From assembly GCA_963827855.1 (NCBI GenBank), contig CAWHBY010000002.1:1550001-1614000 (forward strand): a DNA stretch of 64,000 nt, written 5' to 3'. The DNA is from DTPU01 sp963827855. Lineage in GTDB: Bacteria; Planctomycetota; Phycisphaerae; Sedimentisphaerales; Anaerobacaceae. The position numbers were made by a program, and so were the translations under genes. This document shows positions 41,991 through 51,312 of this stretch, in pieces (position 1 is the first letter of the stretch; each line of letters starts with the position of its first letter). Below the pieces are notes generated by a model. It saw only the letters and a program-made list of their open reading frames with translations, was not told the origin of the DNA and searched no databases.

Positions 41991-43352
41991 GCGTGGTCTG
42001 CGCTACGGATGTACGGGATCGTCTGGGGCCCCTCCGGCATTACGGCGATCGTGGCCTGCGGGCCGCAGAGGCAGACCATCCGCTCCACTGTGGCTGCGAT
42101 GTCCCGACAGGGCGTGAGCATCGCGCGGGTGATGTCCTCATCGCACAGATGATCGCTGAACAGATGCACCCGGGCCTTGGAACAGATCTGGGCGTGGATT
42201 TGGGCCTGCCAAACGTCCTGGCCGAGAGGGCACCCGGATTGCGGATTGCAGATTGCGGATTGGGGATTCGCGTCCACCGCTCGATTCAATCCGCAATCGT
42301 CCGTCCCGCGTATGCTCGCCAGTAAGTCGGCGGGACTCTGGGATTCAAACAGCAGCTTCTTGTACCGCCCGTGGTCAGGTATTCCGTCCCAGCATTCTGC
42401 AGCAAGGATGATGGAGCCTCCCTGCTTGACGATCCGGGCTGCTGCACTCATCCCCTTGACCGATTGATAGAGGTTCAGGTCCAGGGGATAGCCGGAGTTG
42501 CTGGCGATCACGATGTCGTAGGCCATTCCCACGGGCACCATGGCGGTCTTCCTGACCGCTTCGCAGCCCTTCTCGTGGGCCCTGCCAGGGTCTCCGGCGA
42601 ATACCCCCGTAATGGCTTTGTCGCGGTTCATGGTCACGTTCAGAAGAAAGGCAGGCCCTGCCATGTCGGCTGCCTCCTGGACCTCCTCCCAGATCGGATT
42701 GCCCCGCGTGACAGCCCAGGTCGCCCTCGGATGGTCGATGTGAGCGGGACAGTGGTTTCGCAGCGTGGTCTCCAGCATCGCCATACCCGGCACACAGGCC
42801 TTGCCCCCGCCGGAGAACCCGGCGAAAAAGTGCGGCTCGATGAATCCGGTCAGAATCCGTACGTCGCACGCCAGATACTCGCGGTGAACCCAGATGTCGT
42901 TGCCGCTGCGGGTCATGCCCACCCGGGCATGAGAGTCCCGGTGGTTCGCGTCATTCTGCACGATCTGGAACCGGCCGGCCACACCGTCTCCCAGCATGGC
43001 TCCGAGCTCGGCCGCTGTGGTCGCGCGATGCGTGCCCGTGGCCACCAACAGCGTGATCTGGTCATTAGGGACGTGGGCCAGCTCATCCAGCAGCACGGGC
43101 AGAAGCAGGCGGTACGGCGTAGCACGGGTGACGTCGTTGATCACAATGCCCACCCGGTCGGAGGACTTCACCTGTTTCCTGAGCGGGCCGACCGCGATGG
43201 GGCTGCGCAGGGCCTCTCGCACTGCGCCGGCGGGGTCCGCCAGCCCCGGGGAGTGCCGGCATTCGATGAAATCGACGTTCAGGCCATCCGGGAGTGTGAC
43301 GTCAAGGCCGTTCTTGCCGTAGGCGAGTCGTGTCTTCGTCGCAATCCCCCAT
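41987..43352 (-). CDS. Second LarA-like racemase (DUF2088), start disturbed by a base run
   Basis: The family blocks are INDVTRATPYRLLLP, VATGTHRATT and PHFFAGFSGGGKACVPGM with the cofactor Lys. The reading frame proper runs only to a GTG at 43222, but homologous sequence (AYGKNGLDVTLPDG) continues upstream to an ATG at 43352. That ATG overlaps the racemase stop as TAATG. One G too many in the run at 43346-43350 puts that ATG out of frame. I therefore take the true gene to be 41987-43352 with an indel. Near residue 320 a 7-bp tandem repeat has been inserted in frame and is translated as ANPQSAICNPQSG. Confidence 0.78.
42237..42298. repeat. 7-bp tandem repeat with inverted partner inside larA
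   Basis: Five units of GATTGCG/GATTGCA/GATTGGG type fill 42237-42271. CAATCCGCAATC at 42287-42298 is the complement of two units, so the block can fold. It encodes NPQS-type peptide on the minus strand and has no counterpart in the other LarA. Confidence 0.7.
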
Positions 43353-44029
43353 TACAGGGCTTCGAGCATCTCCCTGACCTTGTTGAACCCGGTCCTTCCG
43401 CTGTTGTACACGGGAACCTTCGCGTCTTTCAGCATGGGCTCCAGGGCGGACATGGAGACCTGGGCCATGACGATGGCATCCACGGCACGTGACAGTCTAT
43501 CGATCTCCGCGATCAGGATCTCGTTGTGCCGGTCCACGCGGCCGTTCTTGATCTCCTCGAAGGCCTCGCTGCACAGGACGGTCCGGATCTTCACCTTCTG
43601 CCCTGCTTCCGTGGCAGCCAGGCGAAGCAGCCTCTCCGAGGCGGGCACGGTCGTCGGCACGGTGGCCAGCAAGCCGATGCGGCCGCCCTGCTGCACGGCA
43701 AGGTCCATCATGGGGCGGTCGATCTGGAGCATCGGCGTATTGATCATGGGACGGGCCAGCTCCACGGCCCTGTTGAACGTGGAGCAGGCGAGCAGGATCA
43801 GGTCCACGCCCGCTTCCTCGAGGTGGTGGGCGTAGCTCGCGAACTTGAAGTAGTTTTCCTTGGGAATGGTCCCCGGCTCGCAGGCAAAATTGCTGTTCTG
43901 AATGGTGTCATCCACCAGGTGGGCCACGGTGACCTCCGGGATGATCTCGTCGATGAAGGGCTGCACCGCCTTGGAGGAAATCAAGGCAGCGTGCATGATG
44001 CCGAGTGTCTTGCCGCGCAACTTCTTCAT
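43352..44029 (-). CDS. Aspartate/glutamate racemase superfamily protein
   Basis: This is a 225-residue protein. LILLACSTFNRAVE carries a Cys in the position of the first catalytic residue, and PMLQIDRPMMDLAV and GRIGLLATVPTTV are typical of the fold. In the second half, the usual catalytic Cys segment reads IVMAQVSMSAL without cysteine, and VYNSGRTGF closes the domain. So a two-cysteine racemase mechanism is doubtful and a lyase, isomerase or decarboxylase variant is possible. It lies between the XRE-cupin regulator (19 bp) and larA (TAATG overlap) in one operon. Confidence 0.78.
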   Translation of the reverse strand: MKKLRGKTLGIMHAALISSKAVQPFIDEIIPEVTVAHLVDDTIQNSNFACEPGTIPKENYFKFASYAHHLEEAGVDLILLACSTFNRAVELARPMINTPMLQIDRPMMDLAVQQGGRIGLLATVPTTVPASERLLRLAATEAGQKVKIRTVLCSEAFEEIKNGRVDRHNEILIAEIDRLSRAVDAIVMAQVSMSALEPMLKDAKVPVYNSGRTGFNKVREMLEAL

Positions 44030-44048
44030 GCCAAGGACCCCCAGAAAA

Positions 44049-44588
44049 CTAGACGAAGATGTCGAGATACTTCACCACGTCGGAAACGGGACTGATCCCA
44101 TGCTTTTCCAGGGAGTTGAAATACAGCCCGTCTCCCTTCTTGAGAGAGTACTCCGTGCTTCCCACCTCGAACTTCATTTCCCCTTCCAGAACGTAGATGA
44201 ACTCCTCCCCCTCATGGGTCAGGTGGTGTGGCTTGACCTCCCCTTTCCGGGCCACGAAGAGGAAAGGCTGCATCTGCTTGTTCTTGTACTCCGGGGCAAA
44301 GGGGTACATCCTGTACCCTCGGTCGGTCCGCGTCAGGTTCTCTTCGGCCCGCGCGGCCGGAATGACCACCGCGCTCAGGTCTCCGTTCTCCTCCAGCAGG
44401 ACCGAGACGTTGGTCCCAAGCGACCTGGCCACCTTAACCAACGTGGAGACCGAGGGAACCACCTTGTTCGTCTCGATCTTCGAAATCATGCTCTTGGACA
44501 GCTTACAGCTTGCCGCGATCTCCTGCATGGTCCGATTCTGTTGGATGCGGATCTTCCGCAGGTGCGTGCCGATCTTCAATCCACTCAC
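44049..44588 (-). CDS. XRE-family regulator with cupin sensor domain
   Basis: This is a 179-residue protein. Residues 7-62 are an XRE helix-turn-helix (LRKIRIQQNRTMQEIAASCK, LSKSMISKIETNKVVPSVS) and residues 95-178 a cupin barrel (GEVKPHHLTHEGEEFIYVLE, GDGLYFNSLEKHGI). Such proteins sense small molecules through the cupin. It is inside the LamG-racemase-LarA operon, 43 bp after the LamG gene. That makes it the nearest candidate to bind the TTCAAC-N3-GTTGAA palindromes of this block, although the regulator could lie elsewhere. Confidence 0.88.
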   Translation of the reverse strand: MSGLKIGTHLRKIRIQQNRTMQEIAASCKLSKSMISKIETNKVVPSVSTLVKVARSLGTNVSVLLEENGDLSAVVIPAARAEENLTRTDRGYRMYPFAPEYKNKQMQPFLFVARKGEVKPHHLTHEGEEFIYVLEGEMKFEVGSTEYSLKKGDGLYFNSLEKHGISPVSDVVKYLDIFV

Positions 44589-44631
44589 AAGGATCCCTAT
44601 TCCATAAAACCAGACAACCGATCCGAATCAC

Positions 44632-47517
44632 CTAATCCAGCTTGTTGGTCATCACAAAAGCGTCGAGCAGCAGGCCGTCTTCCCTGTACCCTGCCTCCAG
44701 GGTATACGTCCCCGCGGGCAGGGTGAACAGGACCGTCTTGTCGGCGTCGTCATGACTGCGCACCGCGTCCCAATGCCAGTTGCTCCCCACGGCGACGTCG
44801 TACCACCATACCCAGCCGCTGGCGTTGATGGCCGTCTGCGGGGTGGACCCGTTGATTCGCACCCAGAGGGAGTTGTCGTCAGCGGTGGGGACGATCGAGC
44901 GGGCGAACAGCTTGTACGTGCCTCCCTTGACCGTAAACTTGCAGGAGATCGCGCCATCCGTGGGCGGGGCCGTCATGCTGGCATTGCCCGCCTTCACCGC
45001 CAGGTACTTGCCGTCCGAGGCATCGGGCTTGTCCGACAGCAGATCCCACGCCAACGGCAATGAGGACGCAGACTCCGCCTCGATCCAGACCTCTTCCGTG
45101 GCCGTACCGGAGGCCGCGCGGTAGAGACGGATGTCATCCACGTACAGCACGCCCTTTCCGGAGCCGCCGGATACGCCCAGGGTGAGCGTCTTGACGGCCT
45201 GCAGATTCCCGCCCACGGACGCCAGATCCACGTTCCACTGGGACCACCAGGGCTTCGCGATGGCCTCTGCCCCGCCTCCAAACACGACCTTGGAGCCGTT
45301 GATCTTCAGATAGAGCTCGCCGGCCGCGTTGCCGCGATTGCCGGAGAAGAACAGGACCAGGGTCTTGGCTCCGCCCCGGGTCCAGTCCTGGGCTGAGTCA
45401 AAGGTCCGCTCGGTTTCCGACAAGGCATTGCCCGTATTGTCGTAGAAGAACGGCATGGCCTGCCTTCCGCCGTGGAAGTTCGCCTGCTCGGCAAACGGCG
45501 GCTGCGCGTTGCCCACTGCAGACCCGGTGCCGTTGCCCGGATACTGCTTCACGCCGCAGTTCGGCGTGGCGGAGTACCCAAACCCGTCCACCCACGTGAA
45601 GAAGATCCGCCGGCACGCGTCGTTGTAGGATTCGAAGTCGTCGATTACGGAGTAGTCCGAGGTGGTGAAGCTCCACACGTCTCCTTCCCAGACTGCGGGA
45701 ACTGCCGCGTCATTGACCTCGTTGACCTTCCAGTAGTAGGTACGGCCGTACTCGATACCCAGCGAGCTGAGCGGACAACTGTGCTCGGTCCCCGTCTTGA
45801 CCAGGGCCGTGCCCTGAATCACCGCGTTGGCATCCGTGCTCAGGTACAGGTCGTGCCTGACGGCCTCGCGGCCCGGCCGCCAACTGAGCACCGCATCCAT
45901 GATCACATTCGCCGAAGCCTGCGCAGGCACAGGTTGGTACGCCTTCGTAGGCACGTAGAAGAACCGGACCTCACTCAGTCCACCCTGCGTGGTTCCATCC
46001 GCCCAGTTGGCTCGCAGGGTCAGCCGGACGTACTTGGCCATCGCCCCCCCGAACTCGACGGTCGTGTTGTGTACGTAGTTCGGCTCGCCGGTTGCCTGCG
46101 AGAACTCGGGGACCCCGGCCAAGGCCGTCCAACTGCTCCCGTCCGCGGAGTACTCGATGGCCGCGGTCTTGATTCCGAAGCCCGCATCGAGCTCGACCGC
46201 CTGGTTGGAGTTCCACACCCACATCTGGTGCAGCCTGTAGGCCCGGTCAAACTCGTACTGGATCCAGGTCGGCTGCGGCCCGCTCTTGCTGCTGAGCCAC
46301 ATGTCCGTGGCCAGGAGGGAGTGCTGGTCGCTGGCGCTCAGTCCGGAGCCATCGATCGTCTTCTCAGGCCCCATGGTGGCGTTGATCGAACTGGACGCCG
46401 TGGCCGTAATGGGCCTGACCGCATAGCTATACGGCTCAGTCGTGAGGCTCCACACGGCCCCTCGCATGATCGCCGACGCAGAGGCCTGGACCTCGTCGAT
46501 CCGCCAGTAGTAGGTCTGGCCGAAGGCCAGCAGGCCCGTCGGATCGAACATGTTGGCATCCTGGCCCTGGCTGGCCAGCACACCCTGCGGACTGGTTCGG
46601 CTGGCGGTATTGACGTCAGCCAAAGTACTTCCGAAGTACACGTCGTGCTGGCTTGCCAATTCCCCGGGCCTCCAACTGACCACCGTGTCAGTGGCCACAC
46701 CCGTTGCCTTGTCCTCCGGACGCGGGGTCAAGGCCTGTCCGGCTTCGGGAGGCGCAATACCCAGCATGTAGTTGACTGCATTGATGAATATCTGCTGGCC
46801 TACGGGCGTGAGGTTGAACGCCCCTTGCGGGGTTGTGGCGCTCTCCGTCGTACCAACGCAGAAAAACAGCCGCCGCCCGGCGGCCACGGGACCGCCCGCA
46901 CGGAACTCCTTACCCGCCTGCCATTCGACGATGGCCTGTTCCCCGGTGCCGGGCACCCGGGCAATGACCGTGCCGTTGCCGACATCAACGGTGGCACCCA
47001 TGTGGGCTGTGCCCAACGATGAGACGGTGCCGTCCAGGGCGGAGACCTGGGGATTCACGCCAACGGGCAGGCCGAAGAAGACCTGATGGCCCGGTACCAG
47101 GGCCTCCCAGACAGGAGCGCCTGCAACCACTGTCAGCCCTTCCGAGCCCACCCAATTCCAGCGGGAGCCCCTCGGTAGATACGGGGTCATCATGAGCATG
47201 GGCGCCGTAATTCCGTTCCACTGGGCAGCCTCTCCACTGTTGGCATAGTCTCCGCTGTCAGTGTTGCGGCTGACGATCACCAGATCCGCCTGGTTGAGCG
47301 TGGCGATCTTGGCGGCATCCAGGGTCAGCCAATTGTTGCGCTGGACGCTGACGGTAAAGCCCTGCTCCGCAAGCCACGCAGGCCAGCGGATGTCATCGAT
47401 GACCCCGTCGGCGTTTTGGTCGTCGTTTTCACTGACGTAGATGATGTTCGCGGCGCGGACGGTGGGGATCAGGCACAGGGCCAATCCCACAAGCAAGAGA
47501 ATCGTGTTCTTGAGCAT
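44632..47517 (-). CDS. Large secreted F5-8C / Fn3-like surface protein with ThuA-like N domain
   Basis: This is a 961-residue protein with a signal peptide (TILLLVGLALCLIPTVRA). Residues 24-250 resemble a ThuA/glutamine-amidotransferase-like fold (IIYVSENDDQNADGVIDD, WNGITAPMLMMTPYLPRG). Then follow an Fn3-like repeat (QHDVYFGS, YYWRIDEVQ), an F5/8 type C domain (about 355-500, WIQYEFDRAYRLHQMWVWN), a second Fn3-like repeat, a beta domain (SVIDDFESYND) and a CBM35-like C-terminal domain (about 830-955). Residues about 260-800 are clearly paralogous to 14549-17572. It is the first gene of its operon behind a TTCAAC-type operator promoter. An extracellular binding role is inferred. Confidence 0.8.
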   Translation of the reverse strand: MLKNTILLLVGLALCLIPTVRAANIIYVSENDDQNADGVIDDIRWPAWLAEQGFTVSVQRNNWLTLDAAKIATLNQADLVIVSRNTDSGDYANSGEAAQWNGITAPMLMMTPYLPRGSRWNWVGSEGLTVVAGAPVWEALVPGHQVFFGLPVGVNPQVSALDGTVSSLGTAHMGATVDVGNGTVIARVPGTGEQAIVEWQAGKEFRAGGPVAAGRRLFFCVGTTESATTPQGAFNLTPVGQQIFINAVNYMLGIAPPEAGQALTPRPEDKATGVATDTVVSWRPGELASQHDVYFGSTLADVNTASRTSPQGVLASQGQDANMFDPTGLLAFGQTYYWRIDEVQASASAIMRGAVWSLTTEPYSYAVRPITATASSSINATMGPEKTIDGSGLSASDQHSLLATDMWLSSKSGPQPTWIQYEFDRAYRLHQMWVWNSNQAVELDAGFGIKTAAIEYSADGSSWTALAGVPEFSQATGEPNYVHNTTVEFGGAMAKYVRLTLRANWADGTTQGGLSEVRFFYVPTKAYQPVPAQASANVIMDAVLSWRPGREAVRHDLYLSTDANAVIQGTALVKTGTEHSCPLSSLGIEYGRTYYWKVNEVNDAAVPAVWEGDVWSFTTSDYSVIDDFESYNDACRRIFFTWVDGFGYSATPNCGVKQYPGNGTGSAVGNAQPPFAEQANFHGGRQAMPFFYDNTGNALSETERTFDSAQDWTRGGAKTLVLFFSGNRGNAAGELYLKINGSKVVFGGGAEAIAKPWWSQWNVDLASVGGNLQAVKTLTLGVSGGSGKGVLYVDDIRLYRAASGTATEEVWIEAESASSLPLAWDLLSDKPDASDGKYLAVKAGNASMTAPPTDGAISCKFTVKGGTYKLFARSIVPTADDNSLWVRINGSTPQTAINASGWVWWYDVAVGSNWHWDAVRSHDDADKTVLFTLPAGTYTLEAGYREDGLLLDAFVMTNKLD

Positions 47518-47710
47518 TCGAGTCCTCCTTCGAGCAACGCGATTTCATTGGCTGTCACGCCTGGTTACTCGCCAGGCCGTTATATCGACTCTGGGAACCA
47601 TTGTCCTTCCTGACCCATCCTCAACCGTCCGGCCCACGTCGCCCTAGCCCCGGGGCCTGACATCCCCACGTCCTTGTCTGCCACAGAACCGAACGACTTC
47701 ACCATATGTG

Positions 47711-47739
47711 ATTAGAATTCAACTGAGTTGAAACTGCAA
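47711..47739 (-). promoter_or_regulatory. LamG-XRE-racemase-LarA operon promoter with operator in the spacer
   Basis: On the minus strand TTGCAG (47739-47734), a 17-bp spacer and TCTAAT (47716-47711) precede the surface-protein gene by about 195 bp. The spacer contains TTCAACTCAGTTGAA, the same palindrome type and placement as at 36609 and 36666. The -35 is weak. Confidence 0.66.
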
Positions 47740-47741
47740 GC

Positions 47742-47769
47742 AAAAAACCGGACGGAATCCCGGGGTTTG
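47742..47769 (-). terminator. Probable intrinsic terminator after the arabinofuranosidase-like gene
   Basis: On the minus strand AAACCCCGG, an 8-base loop and CCGG run into TTTTTT. It lies about 110 bp downstream of the stop codon at 47879 and just before the next operon's promoter. The stem is imperfect. Confidence 0.45.
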
Positions 47770-47878
47770 AGAAGAGAGGACGCCTCCGCGTGCGGGTGTA
47801 GGCTGCAGGATCGCCCCTTCTACGCCACGTGACAGGCCATCCCGCACAGGGCGATCAGCCGGGGCCAGGGCCCTTCCG

Positions 47879-48679
47879 TCAGGCGAATTCCACTTCCACC
47901 GCCGAGACGGACGCCCCAGGGAACTCCCACACGCCATCCTGAGGCAACGGCTTCTCCGTCGTCTTCATCACCTCGGCGCTGTTGAGCGGAGAGACCTCCA
48001 CCATCGGGTCGTCGGCGATCTCGAAGACACGCCCGCCCGCGAGGCGAGCATCTGCAACTGCGATCTGCGTGCGCACCGAGCGGGTGCGGTTCGTATTGAC
48101 GACGTGCATGAGGAGTCTCTGGCCGCGACGGCTGGCCACCACGTCCAGGCCTTCTGGGGTCTGGGCAAGACCCACGGCGTGGCTGCCAACGTGATGGCGG
48201 AAGAGCCGCATCACGCGAGCCACTGGCATCAGACAGGCCTGGCCGTCGGGCACGGGAATCATCACAGCGTTGACCTGCCAGCGAGTGCCGCAGAAGTCCG
48301 CCGCGGTGGCAATCTTCAGCGCATCCCCATGGCGCTGGTGGTTGTTCAGCATCCGCGCGTAGCTCACGCCGGCAGCCCACGTGGACAGGACATCGCATCG
48401 GTTGCGGCCCGGAATGGCGAAGTGGCACTCTGTCATCGCCAGGGGTAGATGGCCCTCGCCCCGGCTTTCACGCACCTCGCGGATCTTCCGGTCATTGATC
48501 TTCCACGCCTCCATGAGCTGGTTCCAGGTGGCCTCGGGATCACGGCGGTAGAGCTCGCCGCGCAGCACAGGGCTGCTTGTCATCGTCGGGATTGAACATG
48601 TGATGGAACGCGAGGAACTGGACGTGCTCACCGGCGACTTCCGCCATGCTCGCGGCCCAGCCGCTGTCGCCCCATGCAA
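47879..48679 (-). CDS. Arabinofuranosidase-like glycoside hydrolase, C-terminal part (frameshifted)
   Basis: True continuation begins at VLRGELYRRDPEATW (about 48570); the first 37 codons of the open frame are a shadow of the other half. The nucleophile Glu is in LPLAMTECHFAIPGR. The C-terminal beta domain (LMHVVNTNRT, EFPGASVSAVEVEFA) is like that of the GH51 proteins at 4290-8405. Both catalytic residues are intact across the two frames, so loss by sequencing error is plausible. Confidence 0.72.
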   Translation of the reverse strand: MHGATAAGPRAWRKSPVSTSSSSRSITCSIPTMTSSPVLRGELYRRDPEATWNQLMEAWKINDRKIREVRESRGEGHLPLAMTECHFAIPGRNRCDVLSTWAAGVSYARMLNNHQRHGDALKIATAADFCGTRWQVNAVMIPVPDGQACLMPVARVMRLFRHHVGSHAVGLAQTPEGLDVVASRRGQRLLMHVVNTNRTRSVRTQIAVADARLAGGRVFEIADDPMVEVSPLNSAEVMKTTEKPLPQDGVWEFPGASVSAVEVEFA

Positions 48680-49442
48680 TCAGTTGAATGGCCGGATCGG
48701 CCTGACGCATGGCCTTCGCAAACTCCACGGTCTTCTTCGCCGCGGTTTGCAGGTTGAAGCCGTTCCGGTCATAGGAAGTCTCGTTGCCGATCTGCCAGTA
48801 CCGGATGCCGAGCGGCTGCTCCAGCCCGTGGGCGAGGCGTTCAGCGTTGGATGGAGCGTTACAGTACGCGACCCATTCGGCGGCTTCTCGGGCGTCGGCG
48901 GTGCGGATGCTGCCCTTGGCCTGCATGTAGTTCTTGCGGCCGTCCGACTCGAAGTTCACGCACACCAGCGGTTCCGCACCGACCTGGCGTGCGAACTCCA
49001 CGAACTCCGCCGTGCCGACCTGGTTGGACTCCGCTCCGCCCCAGCAGAGGTTGAGCATGGGCGGACGCTGCGATCGCGGGCCGACGCCTTCACGCCAGCG
49101 ATAGAAGTCAGAGAAGATGCCGCCCCAGCGGAGCATGGTGGGCGAGAGGTCGCGAGTGGCGCTGACCACATCCGGACGCCAGCGGTCCCTCAAATGGTCC
49201 CACGCGGCCTCGACCGAGCCATCGGTCGTGCCGAGCGGCTCCATGAATTGCATATGGAGGAATGGTGAGAGTTCAAACAACGGTGCGGGGTCCACCGTCA
49301 AGACCGGCAGGCTCGGCTCTTGGGCAGGCAGACCGAGCGACGAATTCGAGGCCAAGCCCGCTGCCGTGGCCGTCATCAGGCCAAGAGCCTGGCGGCGGGA
49401 CATGGCGGGGCCGGCTTCTGAATGAACTGCTGTGATCTTCAT
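48540..49442 (-). CDS. Arabinofuranosidase-like glycoside hydrolase, N-terminal part (frameshifted)
   Basis: The start is at 49442 behind GGAG. The N terminus has a Tat-like signal (MSRRQALGLMTATAAGLAS). The barrel resembles GH51/GH39-type arabinofuranosidases: SPTMLRWGGIFSDFYRW, REGVGPRSQRP and the acid/base Glu in YWQIGNETSYD. The frame breaks after FHHMFNPDDDKQP, and a separate frame at 47879-48679 continues it. Removing one base from the GGG at 48570-48572 restores one protein of about 520 residues. It is a single gene, not in an obvious operon. A short palindrome, TGCACTTGTGCA, lies upstream near 49634. Confidence 0.75.
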   Translation of the reverse strand: MKITAVHSEAGPAMSRRQALGLMTATAAGLASNSSLGLPAQEPSLPVLTVDPAPLFELSPFLHMQFMEPLGTTDGSVEAAWDHLRDRWRPDVVSATRDLSPTMLRWGGIFSDFYRWREGVGPRSQRPPMLNLCWGGAESNQVGTAEFVEFARQVGAEPLVCVNFESDGRKNYMQAKGSIRTADAREAAEWVAYCNAPSNAERLAHGLEQPLGIRYWQIGNETSYDRNGFNLQTAAKKTVEFAKAMRQADPAIQLIAWGDSGWAASMAEVAGEHVQFLAFHHMFNPDDDKQPCAARRALPP

Positions 49443-50191
49443 AGGTTGCTCCATATGGGACCGTGTTCGTCCGGAAGGGTACGAACAGCTTGCCGTTCTG
49501 CGTCCGCCAAACGCGGTGGTGCTCAGACCGGCCGCGTCACGAAGTCCCGTGCCCAACAGCACAGCCGCGCAGATGGCGCCACGACTCTGCTCTTGCTCTT
49601 GATCTGCATGATTCAATCCAGTCTACTAAAAGGCTGCACTTGTGCATAGGGCGATTGACGCCATTTTGACACCACTCCAAGATGACATCCGCCCGCATAG
49701 TTCGTCTCGTTGGCCTCCCTCTCCCTGACCACCGGACAAGTGCGCCGACAGCTCAAGTGCGGACCGGCGACTATCTCCTCTCAAATAGACAGACGCCTCG
49801 GAGACCACTTGCCTTACCCACTTCCCGGCATGCCGTCTTCTCAAAGAGCGTTCGTACCGAGTCCAGCCGCTATTTGGCAGTCCGATGGCCGTGTGACAGG
49901 CACGCCCAGTCTTGACAAGTAGGCGGAGCCTCCCGGCCGGGGTAACCCCCCTCGACGAGTATCTACAAGAACCACAGGCTTCGCTGCGGCCCCCAAGCCG
50001 CATCGCCAAGGCGCATAGTCCAACAAGAACTATGTCCGGCCCGATAAACCTCACAAACCGCGTTATTTGGCGCTTGACAGGGGGTCTGGAGCGGACTGTT
50101 TTCCCCCGAATCGGTGGGAGTGGAGACATTCCGGAGACACAACGTCACGACCTCGGGCAGTGCCATTCTGACGTTGAGGCAGAGGGAAAGA
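49443..50191. other. Intergenic stretch without a convincing gene
   Basis: About 750 bp upstream of the arabinofuranosidase-like gene. Open frames exist on both strands but show no family features and none has a good ribosome site. TTGACA near 50078 with a poor -10 could be a plus-strand promoter, but no plus-strand gene follows before 51658. I see no RNA gene. Confidence 0.4.
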
Positions 50192-50228
50192 ACAAGGGCT
50201 GACAGCCTCATGAACGGCCAGCCCTTGT
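50192..50228 (-). terminator. Strong hairpin terminator after the PD40-LamG gene
   Basis: ACAAGGGCTG (50192-50201) and CAGCCCTTGT (50219-50228) form a perfect 10-bp stem with a 17-base loop. On the minus strand it is followed by TTCTTTCCC. It lies 24 bp after the stop of the minus-strand gene ending at 50252. Confidence 0.6.
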
Positions 50229-50251
50229 CTGTCTACCAGAAGCAGTGCGAG

Positions 50252-51312
50252 TTACGGCTTCACCGCCCGGTTGTAGATCCGGACGTCGTCGACCAAGCCG
50301 TGCCAGAAGGTCCCCGGCGCAAGTGTACTGCCAGCTCCGATGTGCAGGCCACCCGTCGAGCCGACTATACCGGTTAGTGCGTCTCTGGCGACTTCGACGT
50401 CATCAACGTAGAGCGCCCGGCTGCCACCATCCCAGACGAAGCCAACTCGGTGCCAAGCCCCATTCGTGAGGATGGCCGGCGACGTCAGCGTCCCACCCCG
50501 TGCGCTCCTCAGTTCCACTCTCAACTCACCCTTGGGAGCCGCCACCACCAGCCAATTCACACCCTTGTCTTGCGACAGGATCACCTGCCCCGGCCCACCG
50601 TCTTTGACCCATGCAAAGATGCTGAACGGCCCACCCGCCGGGTCCAATACGAAGTCTGCACTCACGGAGTCATCGATTCCGTCGAGTTGCAGCGATCCAT
50701 CCCGCACTCCCCCCGTGGGCTGCCATGAAGGGTCACCATGCAACGTACCATCATGGTCATATGCGCTATCCACCGCGATCCGACCTTCCTTCTCGTCCAA
50801 CTTCCAATGGGCCAGCAGTCGTGGGTCTATTACCGTTTGACCCCAGTGGTCCATCAGTACCCTTAGGTCTTTCTCGTCCACTACGCCGTCGCCGAAGGGG
50901 GCGGGAGCGATATCCACAGAAGCATCTTGCTGGCCCCAGGACTCGATGAGTCGGACAAGGTCGTCAATGTCCACCTTCTCGTCGCCGTTGAAGTCTACGA
51001 GCGGGAGGATGGGGGCTTGCCAGATATCGGCACCGACGCCGGGGTCGCTGACGCGCACGAAATAGAGTGTCGAGCCGTCGGCCGAGATGTTGGGACAGGA
51101 GTCCCAATAGGGGCCGTTGACGATGGGTCCCAGATTCACGGGAGCGTCCCAAGGGTCGTTTTTCGTGCCCCGCCTCGTCATGTAGAGATCGTATAGACCT
51201 ACGGCGCCCCCGCTTTCACGCCCGCCGGGGCGGTTGCTCGTGAGGATGAGCAACAGGCCATCCGGTGAGATGGCCGAGTACCATTCGTCCGCCAGACTAT
51301 TGACCGTCGCGC
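50252..51312 (-). CDS. PD40 / dockerin-like / LamG secreted protein, C-terminal part (frameshifted)
   Basis: From GATVNSLADEWYSAISPDGL this frame continues the PD40 beta-propeller (GGAVGLYDLYMTRRG, SCPNISADGSTLYF). It then carries two dockerin-type calcium loops (DFNGDEKVDIDDLVRLIESW and DGVVDEKDLRVLMDHW) and ends in a LamG domain (HWKLDEKEGRIAVDSAYDHD, VDDVRIYNRAVKP). The dockerin-like pair is a widespread planctomycete module. The upstream propeller part lies in another frame at 51199-51510. One missing base at about 51312 (TTGG for TTGGG) explains the break. Confidence 0.72.

Noticed and set aside
45472..47022. 516-codon plus-strand open frame
   Set aside because: It is antisense to the large F5-8C surface protein and shows no recognisable fold.
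50072..50110. Plus-strand TTGACA with possible -10 at about 50101 as a small RNA promoter
   Set aside because: The -10 (TGTTTT) is poor and the only hairpin downstream suits termination of the minus-strand gene; nothing supports an RNA gene.
49626..50129. 167-codon minus-strand open frame in an intergenic gap
   Set aside because: There is no ribosome site, no family feature and an Arg/Ser/Gly-rich composition; I treat the stretch as non-coding.
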